NCBI GenBank assembly: GCA_023664665.1
Contig: JAMPEY010000025.1
Coordinates: forward strand, 1-45,039
Direction of reading: 5' to 3'
DNA from: Lachnoclostridium sp.
GTDB taxonomy: Bacteria; Bacillota; Clostridia; Lachnospirales; Lachnospiraceae
Length of the DNA: 45,039 nt
The notes beneath the pieces are model-generated. The model saw nothing but the letters and a program-made list of their open reading frames with translations, had not been told where the DNA came from and made no database searches. Position 1 is the stretch's first letter. Every line of letters begins with the position of its first letter. Positions 17,444 to 26,862 of this stretch are shown in pieces. Both the position numbers and the translations under genes were made by a program.

Positions 17444-18190
17444 TCAATGATAATCCACTTCCATCAGGCACAGCCCTTGCGCCGGCGCCGTAAAGCCCGC
17501 AAGTGCCCGGCTTTTTGCCAAAAGAAGCTCTTCCATGCTCTCCGGGCTGCGCTTTCCAAAGCCAACCTCAAGTAATGTCCCCGTCAAAATCCGCACCATA
17601 TGCTGCAAAAATCCGCTGCCATGATAAGTGAAAGTCAAATAATCCCCCTTTTGCCGAATCTCTATTCTATCTACATTGCGTACTGTGGACTTTTTCATTT
17701 TCGGGTTGCTGCAAAAACTTGCGAAATCATGCTCTCCTATGAGAAATTCCGCCGCCCGGCGCATCCTTTCCACATCGGGACAGCTCTCCGGCACATAAAC
17801 ATATTTTCTGTCAAAAACAGGCTTCACAGCTCCCACATAACAGGTATAGCAATAGGTCTTTCCCAAAGCATTGTAACGGCTGTGGAACCGCTCCCCCGCC
17901 CTGCGGACCTCGCAGATACAAATATCATCCGGAAGATACCGATTCATATAATCCAAAATCTCCCGCTCGGATAATTCCGTATCAAGAAAAGCATTGGCAA
18001 CCATGGCTTTGGCGTGTACGCCTGCATCCGTGCGCCCCGCACCGATGACCTCCACGCTGCCTCCCACCATCAGTCCCAACACATTCTCCAATTTCCCCTG
18101 AATGGTCATTTCCGTGTTCGGCTGATGTTCCCATCCGTAATAACGAGTACCGTCATACGAAATTATCATCTTATAATTCTGCTTCGCCAA
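17444..18190 (-). CDS. truA: tRNA pseudouridine(38-40) synthase TruA
   Basis: 248 aa, normal for TruA, which converts U38-U40 of the tRNA anticodon arm to pseudouridine. The catalytic Asp lies in GAGRTDAGVHA (about 50-60). Other conserved parts are ISYDGTRYYGW, the RYLPDDI segment, FHSRYNALGKTYCY, EHDFASFC and GSGFLQHMVRILTGTLLEVG. The start is a TTG at 18190 with AGGAG 6 bases upstream. A downstream ATG would cut into the conserved first strand. It begins 12 bases after the preceding gene and is probably in the same transcript as sulP. Confidence 0.97.
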   Translation of the reverse strand: MAKQNYKMIISYDGTRYYGWEHQPNTEMTIQGKLENVLGLMVGGSVEVIGAGRTDAGVHAKAMVANAFLDTELSEREILDYMNRYLPDDICICEVRRAGERFHSRYNALGKTYCYTCYVGAVKPVFDRKYVYVPESCPDVERMRRAAEFLIGEHDFASFCSNPKMKKSTVRNVDRIEIRQKGDYLTFTYHGSGFLQHMVRILTGTLLEVGFGKRSPESMEELLLAKSRALAGFTAPAQGLCLMEVDYH

Positions 18191-18202
18191 TTTCTTCTCC
18201 TC

Positions 18203-20563
18203 TTATATCATTCCATTATCCGTAAGCGCCTTATAATAAACCGACAGCGGAATAAAGCATTGTGCAAAATTTTTCATTCCGGTAGTCTTTGCCACCACAG
18301 CATCCTCCACAATACTCTTTACTCCCGCCACGCTAGGCGCAGGCGCGTTAATATTTTTCCAGAATGTCCGTTTACCGTAAGTCAGATATTTGGCGTCACC
18401 CGTCAGTTCATAACCGATGGTAAGCGCCTCCAAAAGCAGGGTATTCTGTCCCAGACGGTTTAAGCTGGGCAATTCCTTATAGTAAAACAGTCCGTTATCC
18501 ATAAGGCAGTTATCCACCAAATCGTCCACTGCGCTTAACATCAGCTTTTTGATTTCCTCATCGGGAAATACTCTGTAATAGCGCATCATGCTGCCCACTG
18601 CCACAGATATCATAAATCCCACCCGGATTGTGGTATTGTCCGTATACGGCGCAACCCACTCACCGTACTCTTCCGTCCACTGTTTAAAGTTATCCAGAAT
18701 AAAGCTGCATTTTCCCAGCCATTTTTCATCATAGGTCTCCACATAAAGCGCCACAAGGGTTCGCAAAGCCCATCCGGTTTCCCTGGCATTGCTCTCGCCG
18801 CGGGTCTGATATGCGGGAGTCTCCAACAGCCTGAGCACATTTTCCCCAATGCCAAGTGCGGTTTCCAGCGCGCGCTCATCTCCCGTAAAGTGATAGCAGT
18901 CCAAGAGACCTTCCACCCACTCATGGGAACAAACCATGACCCCATCCTTACAGTGGCCTCTGGTATGCTCCCACTGTCCGCCTAAAAGAAGAGGATCCTT
19001 GCTGTAATGGCACACATCCACATCCATCCAATGGCTGGCTGCGGTAATCATATAATCCAGAAATCTCCGCTCTCCGGTTCTTGCATAAAACAATGCGCAT
19101 GCATGAGGATAATCATACTCGTTATTTCCCCATACCAGCATTCCCTTGCCCCGCCCCTGCGTAGTATATCCCGGATCCGGCGCATCTCCCCAATTCAACA
19201 TGCCATAGCATCTGGCATGACCGTCGCACTTTCCTATCAGGGAAATTTCCACATCATCGTTGATTTTATCCCTGTCCACAAAAATGTCCGGCATCACGCC
19301 TGCATCGCGAAAGACCTCCGGCGGAATGGACGACTTGTCCGGCATCTGATAAATCAGACTCCTATTGTCAATTTCCGTGAGACTTTCTCCGGCATCATGA
19401 AAATGCAGCAGAAAACGCTGTTCCCTCGACATACCCGGTTCCATAACCACCTTATTAACATCCCTCGGTACCAGCATAACATAAATACCACTCTGATCCG
19501 CTTTCACTGCCTTTGGATAATTCTGCTGTGCCTGAAAAATGGTAGCGCATACGCCGCCCTCAGGCTCTGTTCTGTCCGCAAAAAAAGTGCCGTAAAATAC
19601 TTCCGCAAAATGTTCGTTTGCCTCCCCTACCAGATAGGCGTCGTCCACAATCTTGTTCACGGCATTCCCGTCCCTGCCGATAATAAAATTGGTTTTGTAA
19701 TTAGAACTTCCTACACAGGTCCTCACGCCGTTTTGTCCAATCAGCGCTTCTATTTTAGGTAATTCTTTGATTCCTGTGGTATAAAAAACCGAATCATACT
19801 CGGAAAAGCTCTTAACCGCGGCACTGCCTTCCCCTACGGAATCTCCCCTGACTTCCTCCTCCACGATTTTTAAAGAAGGGTCATACTCTGCATTTTCATC
19901 CGCCAGCAAAGCAAAAACAAGGGATGCCACATGGAGGGGATTCTCCGTGGAATTGATGATGCGGTACGATATTTCAACCCATGGCTTTTCCGCATAGGCT
20001 GTAATTTTCAGTTCAAAGGACGGCATGCCCTCCTCACAGCTTCCCATGCACCGAAGCACCGCCACCAGAGGTCCCGCCTCCTCTATGCGCCACTGTCCCA
20101 GTTTCACTCCGTAAGAAATTCCCGCGCCGTCCACCAGCAAGGGACCCACAAACTGTTTTGCGGTATAGGTTTTCCTGCCGTCTTTCAGGTAATCAAAAAT
20201 CGTTGTCCCATCATCGGACACACTAAACTCCAATGCGCCTTTTACACAGATGCTTTGACCCTTCTTTTCCACTTGTAAAGCATTTATCTCTGCCCCATCC
20301 GGCTCCGGCGCGGATATTTTTTTTGCTTCCAATACCGCTTTTGCATTGCCCGGCAAATCCGCCAGAAAACGCACGAACAAATAGCGTATGCTTCCGTCGG
20401 AATGCCTTGATGTCACTTTCTTCTGGCTCGGCATCAGGCGTCCGTCCTGATAAATCTGCAAAAGTCCGGCGTCCGTCAATTCCCCTTTTGCAAAAGGAAT
20501 CGCCACACAACAATGTTCGCGCAGTCTGTCATATCGATACAACTTGGGAAATTTAATTTCCAT
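18203..20563 (-). CDS. PcRGLX/YetA-like protein, possible exo-rhamnogalacturonan lyase (PL26-like)
   Basis: 786 aa with no signal peptide, so cytoplasmic. The N-terminal half is beta-rich (RIFT-barrel-like). The C-terminal half looks like an alpha/alpha toroid: WGDAPDPGY, GNNEYDYPHACALFY, the WMDVDVCHYSKDPLLLGGQWEHTRGH region in pieces, SHEWVEGLLDCYHFTGDE and ETGWALRTLVALYVETYDEKW. This matches the YetA family, whose fungal relative PcRGLX removes unsaturated disaccharides from rhamnogalacturonan; the activity here is inferred. The ATG at 20563 has AGGAGG about 8 bases upstream. It sits between a K+ channel gene (26-base gap) and truA (12-base gap), an unusual setting for a pectin enzyme; no carbohydrate transporter is adjacent. 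Confidence 0.8.
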   Translation of the reverse strand: MEIKFPKLYRYDRLREHCCVAIPFAKGELTDAGLLQIYQDGRLMPSQKKVTSRHSDGSIRYLFVRFLADLPGNAKAVLEAKKISAPEPDGAEINALQVEKKGQSICVKGALEFSVSDDGTTIFDYLKDGRKTYTAKQFVGPLLVDGAGISYGVKLGQWRIEEAGPLVAVLRCMGSCEEGMPSFELKITAYAEKPWVEISYRIINSTENPLHVASLVFALLADENAEYDPSLKIVEEEVRGDSVGEGSAAVKSFSEYDSVFYTTGIKELPKIEALIGQNGVRTCVGSSNYKTNFIIGRDGNAVNKIVDDAYLVGEANEHFAEVFYGTFFADRTEPEGGVCATIFQAQQNYPKAVKADQSGIYVMLVPRDVNKVVMEPGMSREQRFLLHFHDAGESLTEIDNRSLIYQMPDKSSIPPEVFRDAGVMPDIFVDRDKINDDVEISLIGKCDGHARCYGMLNWGDAPDPGYTTQGRGKGMLVWGNNEYDYPHACALFYARTGERRFLDYMITAASHWMDVDVCHYSKDPLLLGGQWEHTRGHCKDGVMVCSHEWVEGLLDCYHFTGDERALETALGIGENVLRLLETPAYQTRGESNARETGWALRTLVALYVETYDEKWLGKCSFILDNFKQWTEEYGEWVAPYTDNTTIRVGFMISVAVGSMMRYYRVFPDEEIKKLMLSAVDDLVDNCLMDNGLFYYKELPSLNRLGQNTLLLEALTIGYELTGDAKYLTYGKRTFWKNINAPAPSVAGVKSIVEDAVVAKTTGMKNFAQCFIPLSVYYKALTDNGMI

Positions 20564-20589
20564 AATCCTGTCCTCCTGTGGGTTCAAAA

Positions 20590-21570
20590 TTACAAAATAT
20601 TTAAAACATTGTCATCACGGTACACCAAAGTATCCCCCAGCTTTATCCGGCTTCCTGCCGTCGGCAGTATCACTTCCCCTTCCCGGACCAGCACCACAAT
20701 ACTGAAGTCATATTTCTCTTCCAGTTCCTTCACTGTCTGCCCTATGAACAGGCAAGTATCGTCCACATGCACGCTCACTGTCCCGCCCGCCGCATCTTCC
20801 GACTTTTTTCTCCTCTGCATCTGGGTATATTCCTCCACAAAGCCGGCGGAAATAATGCCGGTAGGGATTGCCACTACGCCTACTCCCAAAAGGGCAATCA
20901 CAATCGCCAATATTCTGCCCAGCACTGTCACCGGATAAATATCACCGTAACCCACAGTGAGAATGGTAGAAATACTCCACCACATACCGGAAAATGCATT
21001 GTTAAATACCTCCGGCTGCACCTCATGCTCCGCGCTGTACATGCACAGGGAAGATGCCAGCATCAATACCAACACAATAAAGACCGATGATATAATTTGA
21101 TTCCGCTTGTCATATAAAACGGAAGTAATGACATGGAAGGAGTCATAATATGCATTGATGCGAAATAAATGGAAAATACGAACCACCCGCAGCATACGGA
21201 AAGCCACAAAACCGGTGAGAAAGAAAAACGGCAGAATGGTACATAAATCCACAATGCCATCGAATGACACCAGAAACTTGAGAACAGCCCTTCCCCTGCT
21301 CAAATGGGGATACAGACAGTCCGCCGTCCAGATTCGCAGCAAATATTCCACCACAAACACAAGCACCGTCACCGCCTCCAGAACCCAAAACACGGAAGAA
21401 TACTGTGACAGTTCCTCAAAGGTATCCATAAACATAACCGTTATGTTAACCACTATGACCAACACAATAAATATGTCAAACAACCTGCTTGGCCAATCAT
21501 TTCGCTGCCCAATCTGTATAATTTCAAAAATCCGTTTTTTAGAAAATCTCTGCACACTTCTCCACTCCAT
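20590..21570 (-). CDS. Voltage-gated-type potassium channel with C-terminal RCK_C (TrkA_C) domain
   Basis: 326 aa. Six membrane segments (S1-S6, residues about 30-235): the S4-like RMLRVVRIFHLFRINAYYD carries regularly spaced Arg, and the selectivity filter TVGYGD (about 205) is intact. A short linker leads to a TrkA_C domain (about 260-326; DDTCLFIGQTVKELEEKYD, IKLGDTLVYRDD). It should be a K+-selective channel gated by voltage and/or a ligand. The ATG at 21570 lies within the end of the 69-aa gene (32-base overlap, AAGGAA upstream), so translation is coupled. The partner gene product may therefore be linked to the channel. Confidence 0.93.
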   Translation of the reverse strand: MEWRSVQRFSKKRIFEIIQIGQRNDWPSRLFDIFIVLVIVVNITVMFMDTFEELSQYSSVFWVLEAVTVLVFVVEYLLRIWTADCLYPHLSRGRAVLKFLVSFDGIVDLCTILPFFFLTGFVAFRMLRVVRIFHLFRINAYYDSFHVITSVLYDKRNQIISSVFIVLVLMLASSLCMYSAEHEVQPEVFNNAFSGMWWSISTILTVGYGDIYPVTVLGRILAIVIALLGVGVVAIPTGIISAGFVEEYTQMQRRKKSEDAAGGTVSVHVDDTCLFIGQTVKELEEKYDFSIVVLVREGEVILPTAGSRIKLGDTLVYRDDNVLNIL

Positions 21571-21748
21571 ACATTTCCTTAAAACATTTTAAGTCCTTTT
21601 CATCTTTGATTAACATAATTTCCTGCAGCTTCCCGGTATGGATATTCTGAAAGCCGGCGACCTGTTCTCCCGTACAGATGCTGCATCGGATGACAGGTCT
21701 CCACTGCTCCGGGTCATACTGCACCTTCTTTGTCTTTCTCCCAAACAT
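21539..21748 (-). CDS. Small conserved protein of unknown function
   Basis: 69 aa, soluble and highly charged, with a likely beta-hairpin start (WRPVIRCSICTGEQVAGFQ) and a helical end (KDLKCFKEMYG). The C-x-x-C motif (CSIC) could bind metal or form a disulfide. GGAGGAG lies 3 bases before the ATG at 21748. It begins 27 bases after the alanine symporter stop and overlaps the K+ channel gene by 32 bases. I recognise it as a type of short protein common in Clostridia but know no function. Confidence 0.75.
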   Translation of the reverse strand: MFGRKTKKVQYDPEQWRPVIRCSICTGEQVAGFQNIHTGKLQEIMLIKDEKDLKCFKEMYGVEKCAEIF

Positions 21749-21775
21749 ATGCTCCTCCGTAGACAGTGTCTCACG

Positions 21776-23272
21776 CTAGACTTCTCCGTTTCTCACCAAT
21801 CTCTCATGCTCTTCCTGAATATCGGGGAACATTGACAGCATGGGCTTTTCATCCTTCCCATGAAGCCTGCGGGCAACATAATTTCTGGTACATTGCATCA
21901 CTACCGGAGACAGCACCAGAACGCCGATTAGGTTGGGAATCATCATCAACCCGTTAAAAGTGTCGGAAATATCCCATGCGAGCTGCGCCTGCATCACGGA
22001 ACCCGCCAGCACGATAATGCAGAAAATGATTCTGTACACAAGCGTGGCCGCGGAGCCGAATAAATATTCGCATGCCTTGGAACCGTAATGACTCCAGCCA
22101 AGCACCGTGGAATAAGCGAACAACAAAATCGCAACGGCGATAAATCCGGAACCTACCACGCCGAAAGTCTGCCCGAAAGCATAGCTGATCAAAGAGCTTG
22201 ACTCGATTGCCGCTGCCTCTTCCGTCAAAACTCCCGTCTCTAAATTGACTGCGCCTGAAGTTAACAGCGTAAGTGCCGTCAAGGTACATACAATAATAGT
22301 GTCCGCAAACACTTCAAAAATCCCCCACATTCCCTGACGGACAGGCTCTTTCACATTGGAATTGGAATGCACCATCACGGAAGAGCCAAGACCCGCCTCA
22401 TTGGAGAAAACGCCTCTCTTCATACCCATCTTCATCGCAAGGGCAATGCCGGAACCCACGATGCCGCCTGCCACGGACTTTAAGGCAAAAGCACCCTTAA
22501 AGATAGATACGAACACGGCGGGAATGGATGTAATATGTATGCAGATAATGACTATGGTACCCACAAGGTACAGCACCACCATAAAAGGCACCAATTTTTC
22601 CGTCACTGCGGCCACACGCTTTAAACCGCCGATAATTACAACACCCACGGCAAACAGCAGGACAATACCGGTTATCAGCTTAGGAACGCCGAACACGGCA
22701 TAGACATTTCCCACCATGCTGTTTACCTGACTCATATTGCCGATGCCGAAGGACGCCAGCAGACAGAAAACCGAGAACAGGAAAGCCAGCGCTATGCCGA
22801 TGCCCTTACAGCCTTTTTTGGCTCCGAGCCCGTCCCGAAGATAATACATGGCGCCTCCGCACCATTCTCCCTTGTCATTTTTTCTTCTGTAAAGAATACC
22901 CAGCACATTTTCGGAATAGTTGGTCATCATACCGAAAAAGGCAATCAGCCACATCCAGAAAACAGCCCCCGGTCCTCCTGTGGCAATAGCTCCCGCCACG
23001 CCTACGATATTACCGGTTCCCACCGTTGCGGCAAGGGCGGTACACAGGGATTGGAACTGCGAAATGGAACGGTCCTTGGTGTGTTTCGTCACATCCCTAT
23101 CACCGAAGATTGCGCCTATGGTGTTCTTTATCCAGTGCCCTATATGGGTTATCTGGAAAAATCCCGTGAGCACTGTCATCAGGACTCCCGTGAAACCCAG
23201 CAGAATCAACGCCGGCCATCCCCACACCACATCATTTATCGCACCGTTTATCTTGGTAATTGTCTCTATCAT
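21776..23272 (-). CDS. Sodium:alanine (AgcS-family) symporter
   Basis: 498 aa, normal length, about 11 membrane segments. AgcS-family proteins import alanine or glycine with Na+ or H+. Matching features are the N-terminal INDVVWGWPALILLGFTGV, FQSLCTALAATVGTGNIVGV (the conserved family signature), GGPGAVFWMWLIAFFGM, MGMKRGVFSNEAGLGSS and AFGQTFGVVGSGF. The ATG at 23272 has GGAG 6 bases upstream. It lies 33 bases after ctpA and 27 bases before the 69-aa gene. Confidence 0.95.
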   Translation of the reverse strand: MIETITKINGAINDVVWGWPALILLGFTGVLMTVLTGFFQITHIGHWIKNTIGAIFGDRDVTKHTKDRSISQFQSLCTALAATVGTGNIVGVAGAIATGGPGAVFWMWLIAFFGMMTNYSENVLGILYRRKNDKGEWCGGAMYYLRDGLGAKKGCKGIGIALAFLFSVFCLLASFGIGNMSQVNSMVGNVYAVFGVPKLITGIVLLFAVGVVIIGGLKRVAAVTEKLVPFMVVLYLVGTIVIICIHITSIPAVFVSIFKGAFALKSVAGGIVGSGIALAMKMGMKRGVFSNEAGLGSSVMVHSNSNVKEPVRQGMWGIFEVFADTIIVCTLTALTLLTSGAVNLETGVLTEEAAAIESSSLISYAFGQTFGVVGSGFIAVAILLFAYSTVLGWSHYGSKACEYLFGSAATLVYRIIFCIIVLAGSVMQAQLAWDISDTFNGLMMIPNLIGVLVLSPVVMQCTRNYVARRLHGKDEKPMLSMFPDIQEEHERLVRNGEV

Positions 23273-23305
23273 ATTCGTCTCCGTTTCTATGTTTTTTATA
23301 TTTTT

Positions 23306-24571
23306 CTATTTCATCAGGTCTCCCAGCACCTGTTTCGCTTTTTCCAATTGATTATCTACGGGATTGTCCGTATCATAATACGCTTCTCCGTCAAATTTGC
23401 ACTCCACATCCGGCACGATGCCGACACCGTGAATATTGCGCCCCTTAGGAGTAAAATAACTGCTGACGGTTATCTTCACCGCCGAACCGTCTGACAGGGA
23501 AATCAACTGCTGTACGATTCCTTTTCCGAAGGTGGTGGTTCCCACCAGCGTTCCGATTCCGTAATCCTGTATGGCTCCCGCCAATATCTCCGAGGCGCTG
23601 GCGGAATTCATATCAACCAGCACTACCAGCGGCACTTGAAGCTCTCTCTTTCCGTCGCATGAATATTCTACCTGTTTACCGTTTTTATCTTCGGTATAAA
23701 CAATCCTCCCCTCCGGCAAAAGCATCCTGCAGATTTCTACCACGGAGGTCAGACTTCCTCCGGGATTGGCCCGCACATCCAAAATCAGCCCTTCCATGCC
23801 GGAACCCTTCATCGTGGCAAGGGCATCCGCAAACTGATCAATGGTCACATCGTCAAATTCCGTAATTTGAATATACGCCATATTATCTTCCAGCATCTCA
23901 TACTTCACAGTGGGACTTTCCACTTTGCGGCGGGTCACGGGAATTTTCAGATAATCCTTTTCATCCTCCCTTACAATAGTCAGCACTACCTGCGTCCCTT
24001 CTTCTCCTTTAATCAGAGCCACCGCTTCCGTCAGGGTAAGTCCGTAAGTGGATTCCCCGTCCACCTCGTAAATCAAATCATTTGCGCGAAGCCCCGCCTC
24101 CTGAGCCGGAGTTCCCTCAATCACACCGCTTATCTGAGGCAGGGAAGTAAGTTTATCCAATTGGACATAGGCGCCGATTCCATAATAAATCCCCTCGGTC
24201 TGGTTCATCAGACTGTTTAACTCTTCCGCTGTATAATACTCGGTATAAGGGTCGTTAAGCGCTTTCAGCATACCTTTATAGATGCCGTCCCGCATTTCTT
24301 CATCCGAAACCTTTTCCAGATAAAAATAACGGTTGACAGTGCTCTCCAACTCCTGCAGCTTTTGCACCATTTCCGCATCCACAATGGAATTTTCCACAAA
24401 AGATACCGCATCCAGATTTCCGTTTTTCATCTGCACGATACGCGCTACTTTGGTGCCCAGATATGTCACCATCACCAGCATGAGCATTAAGGACATGCCC
24501 ACGATAATGCCTCCCGCAAAAAGCCCCTTACCGCTGTCACGGTTCTGTTGTATCTGCTCTTTGTCTTCCAT
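23306..24571 (-). CDS. S41-family C-terminal processing protease (CtpA/CtpB type)
   Basis: 421 aa. One N-terminal membrane anchor (residues about 15-40), a PDZ domain (about 115-185; GIGAYVQLDKL, GLRANDLIYEVDGE) and the S41 catalytic domain with the nucleophile Ser in DMNSASASEILAGA and the general-base Lys in TFGKGIVQQ. It cleaves the C-termini of proteins outside the membrane, and in Firmicutes often works in sporulation signalling or wall turnover. AGGTGAGAG precedes the ATG at 24571. It follows the LytM peptidase gene by 59 bases, so it belongs to the ftsEX group. Confidence 0.94.
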   Translation of the reverse strand: MEDKEQIQQNRDSGKGLFAGGIIVGMSLMLMLVMVTYLGTKVARIVQMKNGNLDAVSFVENSIVDAEMVQKLQELESTVNRYFYLEKVSDEEMRDGIYKGMLKALNDPYTEYYTAEELNSLMNQTEGIYYGIGAYVQLDKLTSLPQISGVIEGTPAQEAGLRANDLIYEVDGESTYGLTLTEAVALIKGEEGTQVVLTIVREDEKDYLKIPVTRRKVESPTVKYEMLEDNMAYIQITEFDDVTIDQFADALATMKGSGMEGLILDVRANPGGSLTSVVEICRMLLPEGRIVYTEDKNGKQVEYSCDGKRELQVPLVVLVDMNSASASEILAGAIQDYGIGTLVGTTTFGKGIVQQLISLSDGSAVKITVSSYFTPKGRNIHGVGIVPDVECKFDGEAYYDTDNPVDNQLEKAKQVLGDLMK

Positions 24572-24630
24572 CTTCTCTCACCTTTCCGTCTTCCTATATA
24601 ATATAAAATGTTAAAAATGTTTTCCTGTCC

Positions 24631-25926
24631 TTATTGCGACAAATAATTCCATGGCGATACATAGGCTCCGTCCTTGCGCACACTGAAATGCAGATGATTG
24701 CCCGTGGAACGCCCCGTGGAACCCACGGCAGCAATGGTATCTCCCTTAAACACGATATCATCCTTGGAAACATACAGGGCGGATGCATGCATATAAATGG
24801 TATACAGCCCGTCTCCGTGATCAATCATCACATAATTGCCCATGGAGGCGCTATAGGTGGCCGCTACCACCACCCCGTCATAAGCCGCATAGATTGCCGT
24901 CCCCTTAGGCGCCGCGAAATCCACGCCGCTGTGGAATTTCTCAATTCCCAGAATGGGGTCCGGTCTATTTCCGAACTCACTGGAAATTCTTGTATAGGTC
25001 GCCAGAGGAAACTTAAACTGACCGCCGTCATAAGTCAGCACAGCGCCGCTGCTCTCAATAATTCTACGCTTCTCTTCGGCGACTGCGGCCTCCAAAGCCT
25101 CTATGATTTCTTTCTGCTCCGCAAGATCGTCCTCATATTCTTTGATTGCCTTTTCCTTATTGTTAATATCGCTTTCATAACTTAGAATATCCTGCGTTTT
25201 CTGATTGATTAAGTCCTCTACACTCCTCTGTTCCTCTTGCACCTTCTCCTTTGAAAGATCCAGAGTCACCTTCTCGATTTCCAATTCTTCCTTGCACAGC
25301 TCGATATATTGGCGGTTCCTCTTATAATCTTCCCATACTTTCTGATCATACAACATAATTTTCTGTACAAAGTCCGCTTTATTCAGAAAATCGGAAAAAC
25401 TGGAAGCCTCCAGCAAAAGCTCCAAATTATAAGTTTCTCCCTGTTCATACATCATTCTTATGCGCTTAGTCATGTAATCTTTCTGATTTTCTTCTCTGGT
25501 GAGCGCCTCGTCCAATTCCGCCTGCGTCCGGGAAATCTCGCCCTCCTTCAACGATATCTTATCATTCAAATCTGCAATATTTGCTTCGATATCCGCCAGA
25601 TTGGCATCCAGCTTCACGATATAATTTTTCAAATTGGAGCGCTCAGCCTCCAACTCCTTTTTTATTTTTTTCAGGTCGGTAATACCTTTCTCTAAGTCTT
25701 TCTGTTCTTTCTGCGCCTGTGCAATCTGATCCTCTTTCTCACGGATGCTGTCGGAGGTGATAGAAGATATATTAAGAGCGGATACCCTTAAGGGCTCCAG
25801 CGCTCCCTTAAGAACCTCCGCCGATACAACAGTCAGCACGCCAATCAGGACAGCGCCGATTACCGTTAGGGCTGCCCGGGATTTCTGCCTATTCTGTTCT
25901 GTTCTGCTTTCTGTTTTCCGGCTCAA
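24631..25926 (-). CDS. Membrane-anchored M23 (LytM) peptidase, EnvC/PcsB-like FtsEX partner
   Basis: 431 aa: an N-terminal membrane anchor (about 18-40), a long coiled coil (about 45-290) and a LytM domain (about 310-431). Metal ligands are present: HSGVD and HLHFSV, so it is likely an active endopeptidase rather than a degenerate activator. Coiled-coil plus LytM next to ftsEX is the EnvC/PcsB arrangement: FtsEX controls this enzyme to split septal peptidoglycan. The start is a TTG at 25926 with GAGGATG upstream; no in-frame ATG exists before the coiled coil. It begins 12 bases after the ftsX stop. Confidence 0.9.
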   Translation of the reverse strand: MSRKTESRTEQNRQKSRAALTVIGAVLIGVLTVVSAEVLKGALEPLRVSALNISSITSDSIREKEDQIAQAQKEQKDLEKGITDLKKIKKELEAERSNLKNYIVKLDANLADIEANIADLNDKISLKEGEISRTQAELDEALTREENQKDYMTKRIRMMYEQGETYNLELLLEASSFSDFLNKADFVQKIMLYDQKVWEDYKRNRQYIELCKEELEIEKVTLDLSKEKVQEEQRSVEDLINQKTQDILSYESDINNKEKAIKEYEDDLAEQKEIIEALEAAVAEEKRRIIESSGAVLTYDGGQFKFPLATYTRISSEFGNRPDPILGIEKFHSGVDFAAPKGTAIYAAYDGVVVAATYSASMGNYVMIDHGDGLYTIYMHASALYVSKDDIVFKGDTIAAVGSTGRSTGNHLHFSVRKDGAYVSPWNYLSQ

Positions 25927-25938
25927 AATACATCCTCA

Positions 25939-26862
25939 CTAAACATTTAAGTGCTTGCGGACGGTTGTAATACTTCCCATAAATCCGATACCTACGCCCA
26001 CAATTAATGACACCGGCATCAAAAACTGGAAAATCTGTTCCACTGTCAAAAAATGCAGCAGATTCTTCAGCATGGAAAAGCTCTCCACGATATAATTTAA
26101 AATGTAATTGTATAAAACATATATAATGCCCAGCGGCACCACCGCCCCCATGAGACCTATCAGCATGCCTTCCAGCACGAAAGGCGCCCTGACAAAGAAA
26201 TCGGTAGCTCCAATATATTTCATGATATTGATTTCTTCTTTACGCACGGAAATGCCCACCGTCACCGTATTGCCAATCAGGAAAATACTCACTCCCAGAA
26301 GCACTACAATAATCCCCACGGACAGATACGCAATCAGCACATTGGTGCCGCTCAAAATATTCGCCAGCGAAGCGGCGTCATTAATCTTTCCCACCTCCGG
26401 AATGGATTGCAACCACTTCACCAACGCGTCATGCATGGACACATCGCTTAAGAACACTTCAAAACAATCCATGCCCTCCAAGGGATTCTCCGGGAAACCT
26501 TCTTCATAATTTTCCCCGAACCACTGCGGTCCCATAGTATGCCATGTTTCATCTGCCGTCACGAAATTTACCTGAGACACTTCTACGCGGTTCTCAATCA
26601 TTTTTTTGATTTCTTCGATTCGAACATCCGAAACCTGTATATTTTTCTGCGTCTCCTCATCCTCTTTGAAAAAGAAAGTGATGGACACACCCTCTTCCGC
26701 CGTCAATACACTGTTCTGCAGATTTGCCATAATCGCATAGAATATGCCAAACAAAAACAGACAGGCGGAAATGGTGGAAATGGACGCCAGTGAATACCAT
26801 TTATTCCGAAAAATATTTACAATACCCTGCTTGATAATATAGAACAATGTATTAATCTTCAT
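25939..26862 (-). CDS. ftsX: Cell-division ABC transporter permease FtsX
   Basis: 307 aa with the FtsX plan: cytosolic N-terminus, TM1 (about 25-48), a large outside loop (about 50-170; PLEGMDCFEVFLSD and similar), then three TMs. FtsX transmits ATP hydrolysis by FtsE to extracellular wall hydrolases. The ATG at 26862 (MKINTLFYIIKQG) overlaps ftsE by 11 bases, the usual ftsEX coupling. An upstream in-frame start at 26901 would add 13 residues and overlap ftsE further without a better ribosome site. Confidence 0.95.
   Translation of the reverse strand: MKINTLFYIIKQGIVNIFRNKWYSLASISTISACLFLFGIFYAIMANLQNSVLTAEEGVSITFFFKEDEETQKNIQVSDVRIEEIKKMIENRVEVSQVNFVTADETWHTMGPQWFGENYEEGFPENPLEGMDCFEVFLSDVSMHDALVKWLQSIPEVGKINDAASLANILSGTNVLIAYLSVGIIVVLLGVSIFLIGNTVTVGISVRKEEINIMKYIGATDFFVRAPFVLEGMLIGLMGAVVPLGIIYVLYNYILNYIVESFSMLKNLLHFLTVEQIFQFLMPVSLIVGVGIGFMGSITTVRKHLNV

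Noticed and set aside
19007..19762. A 251-codon plus-strand open frame inside the YetA-like gene
   Set aside because: Antisense shadow, no domain and no ribosome site.
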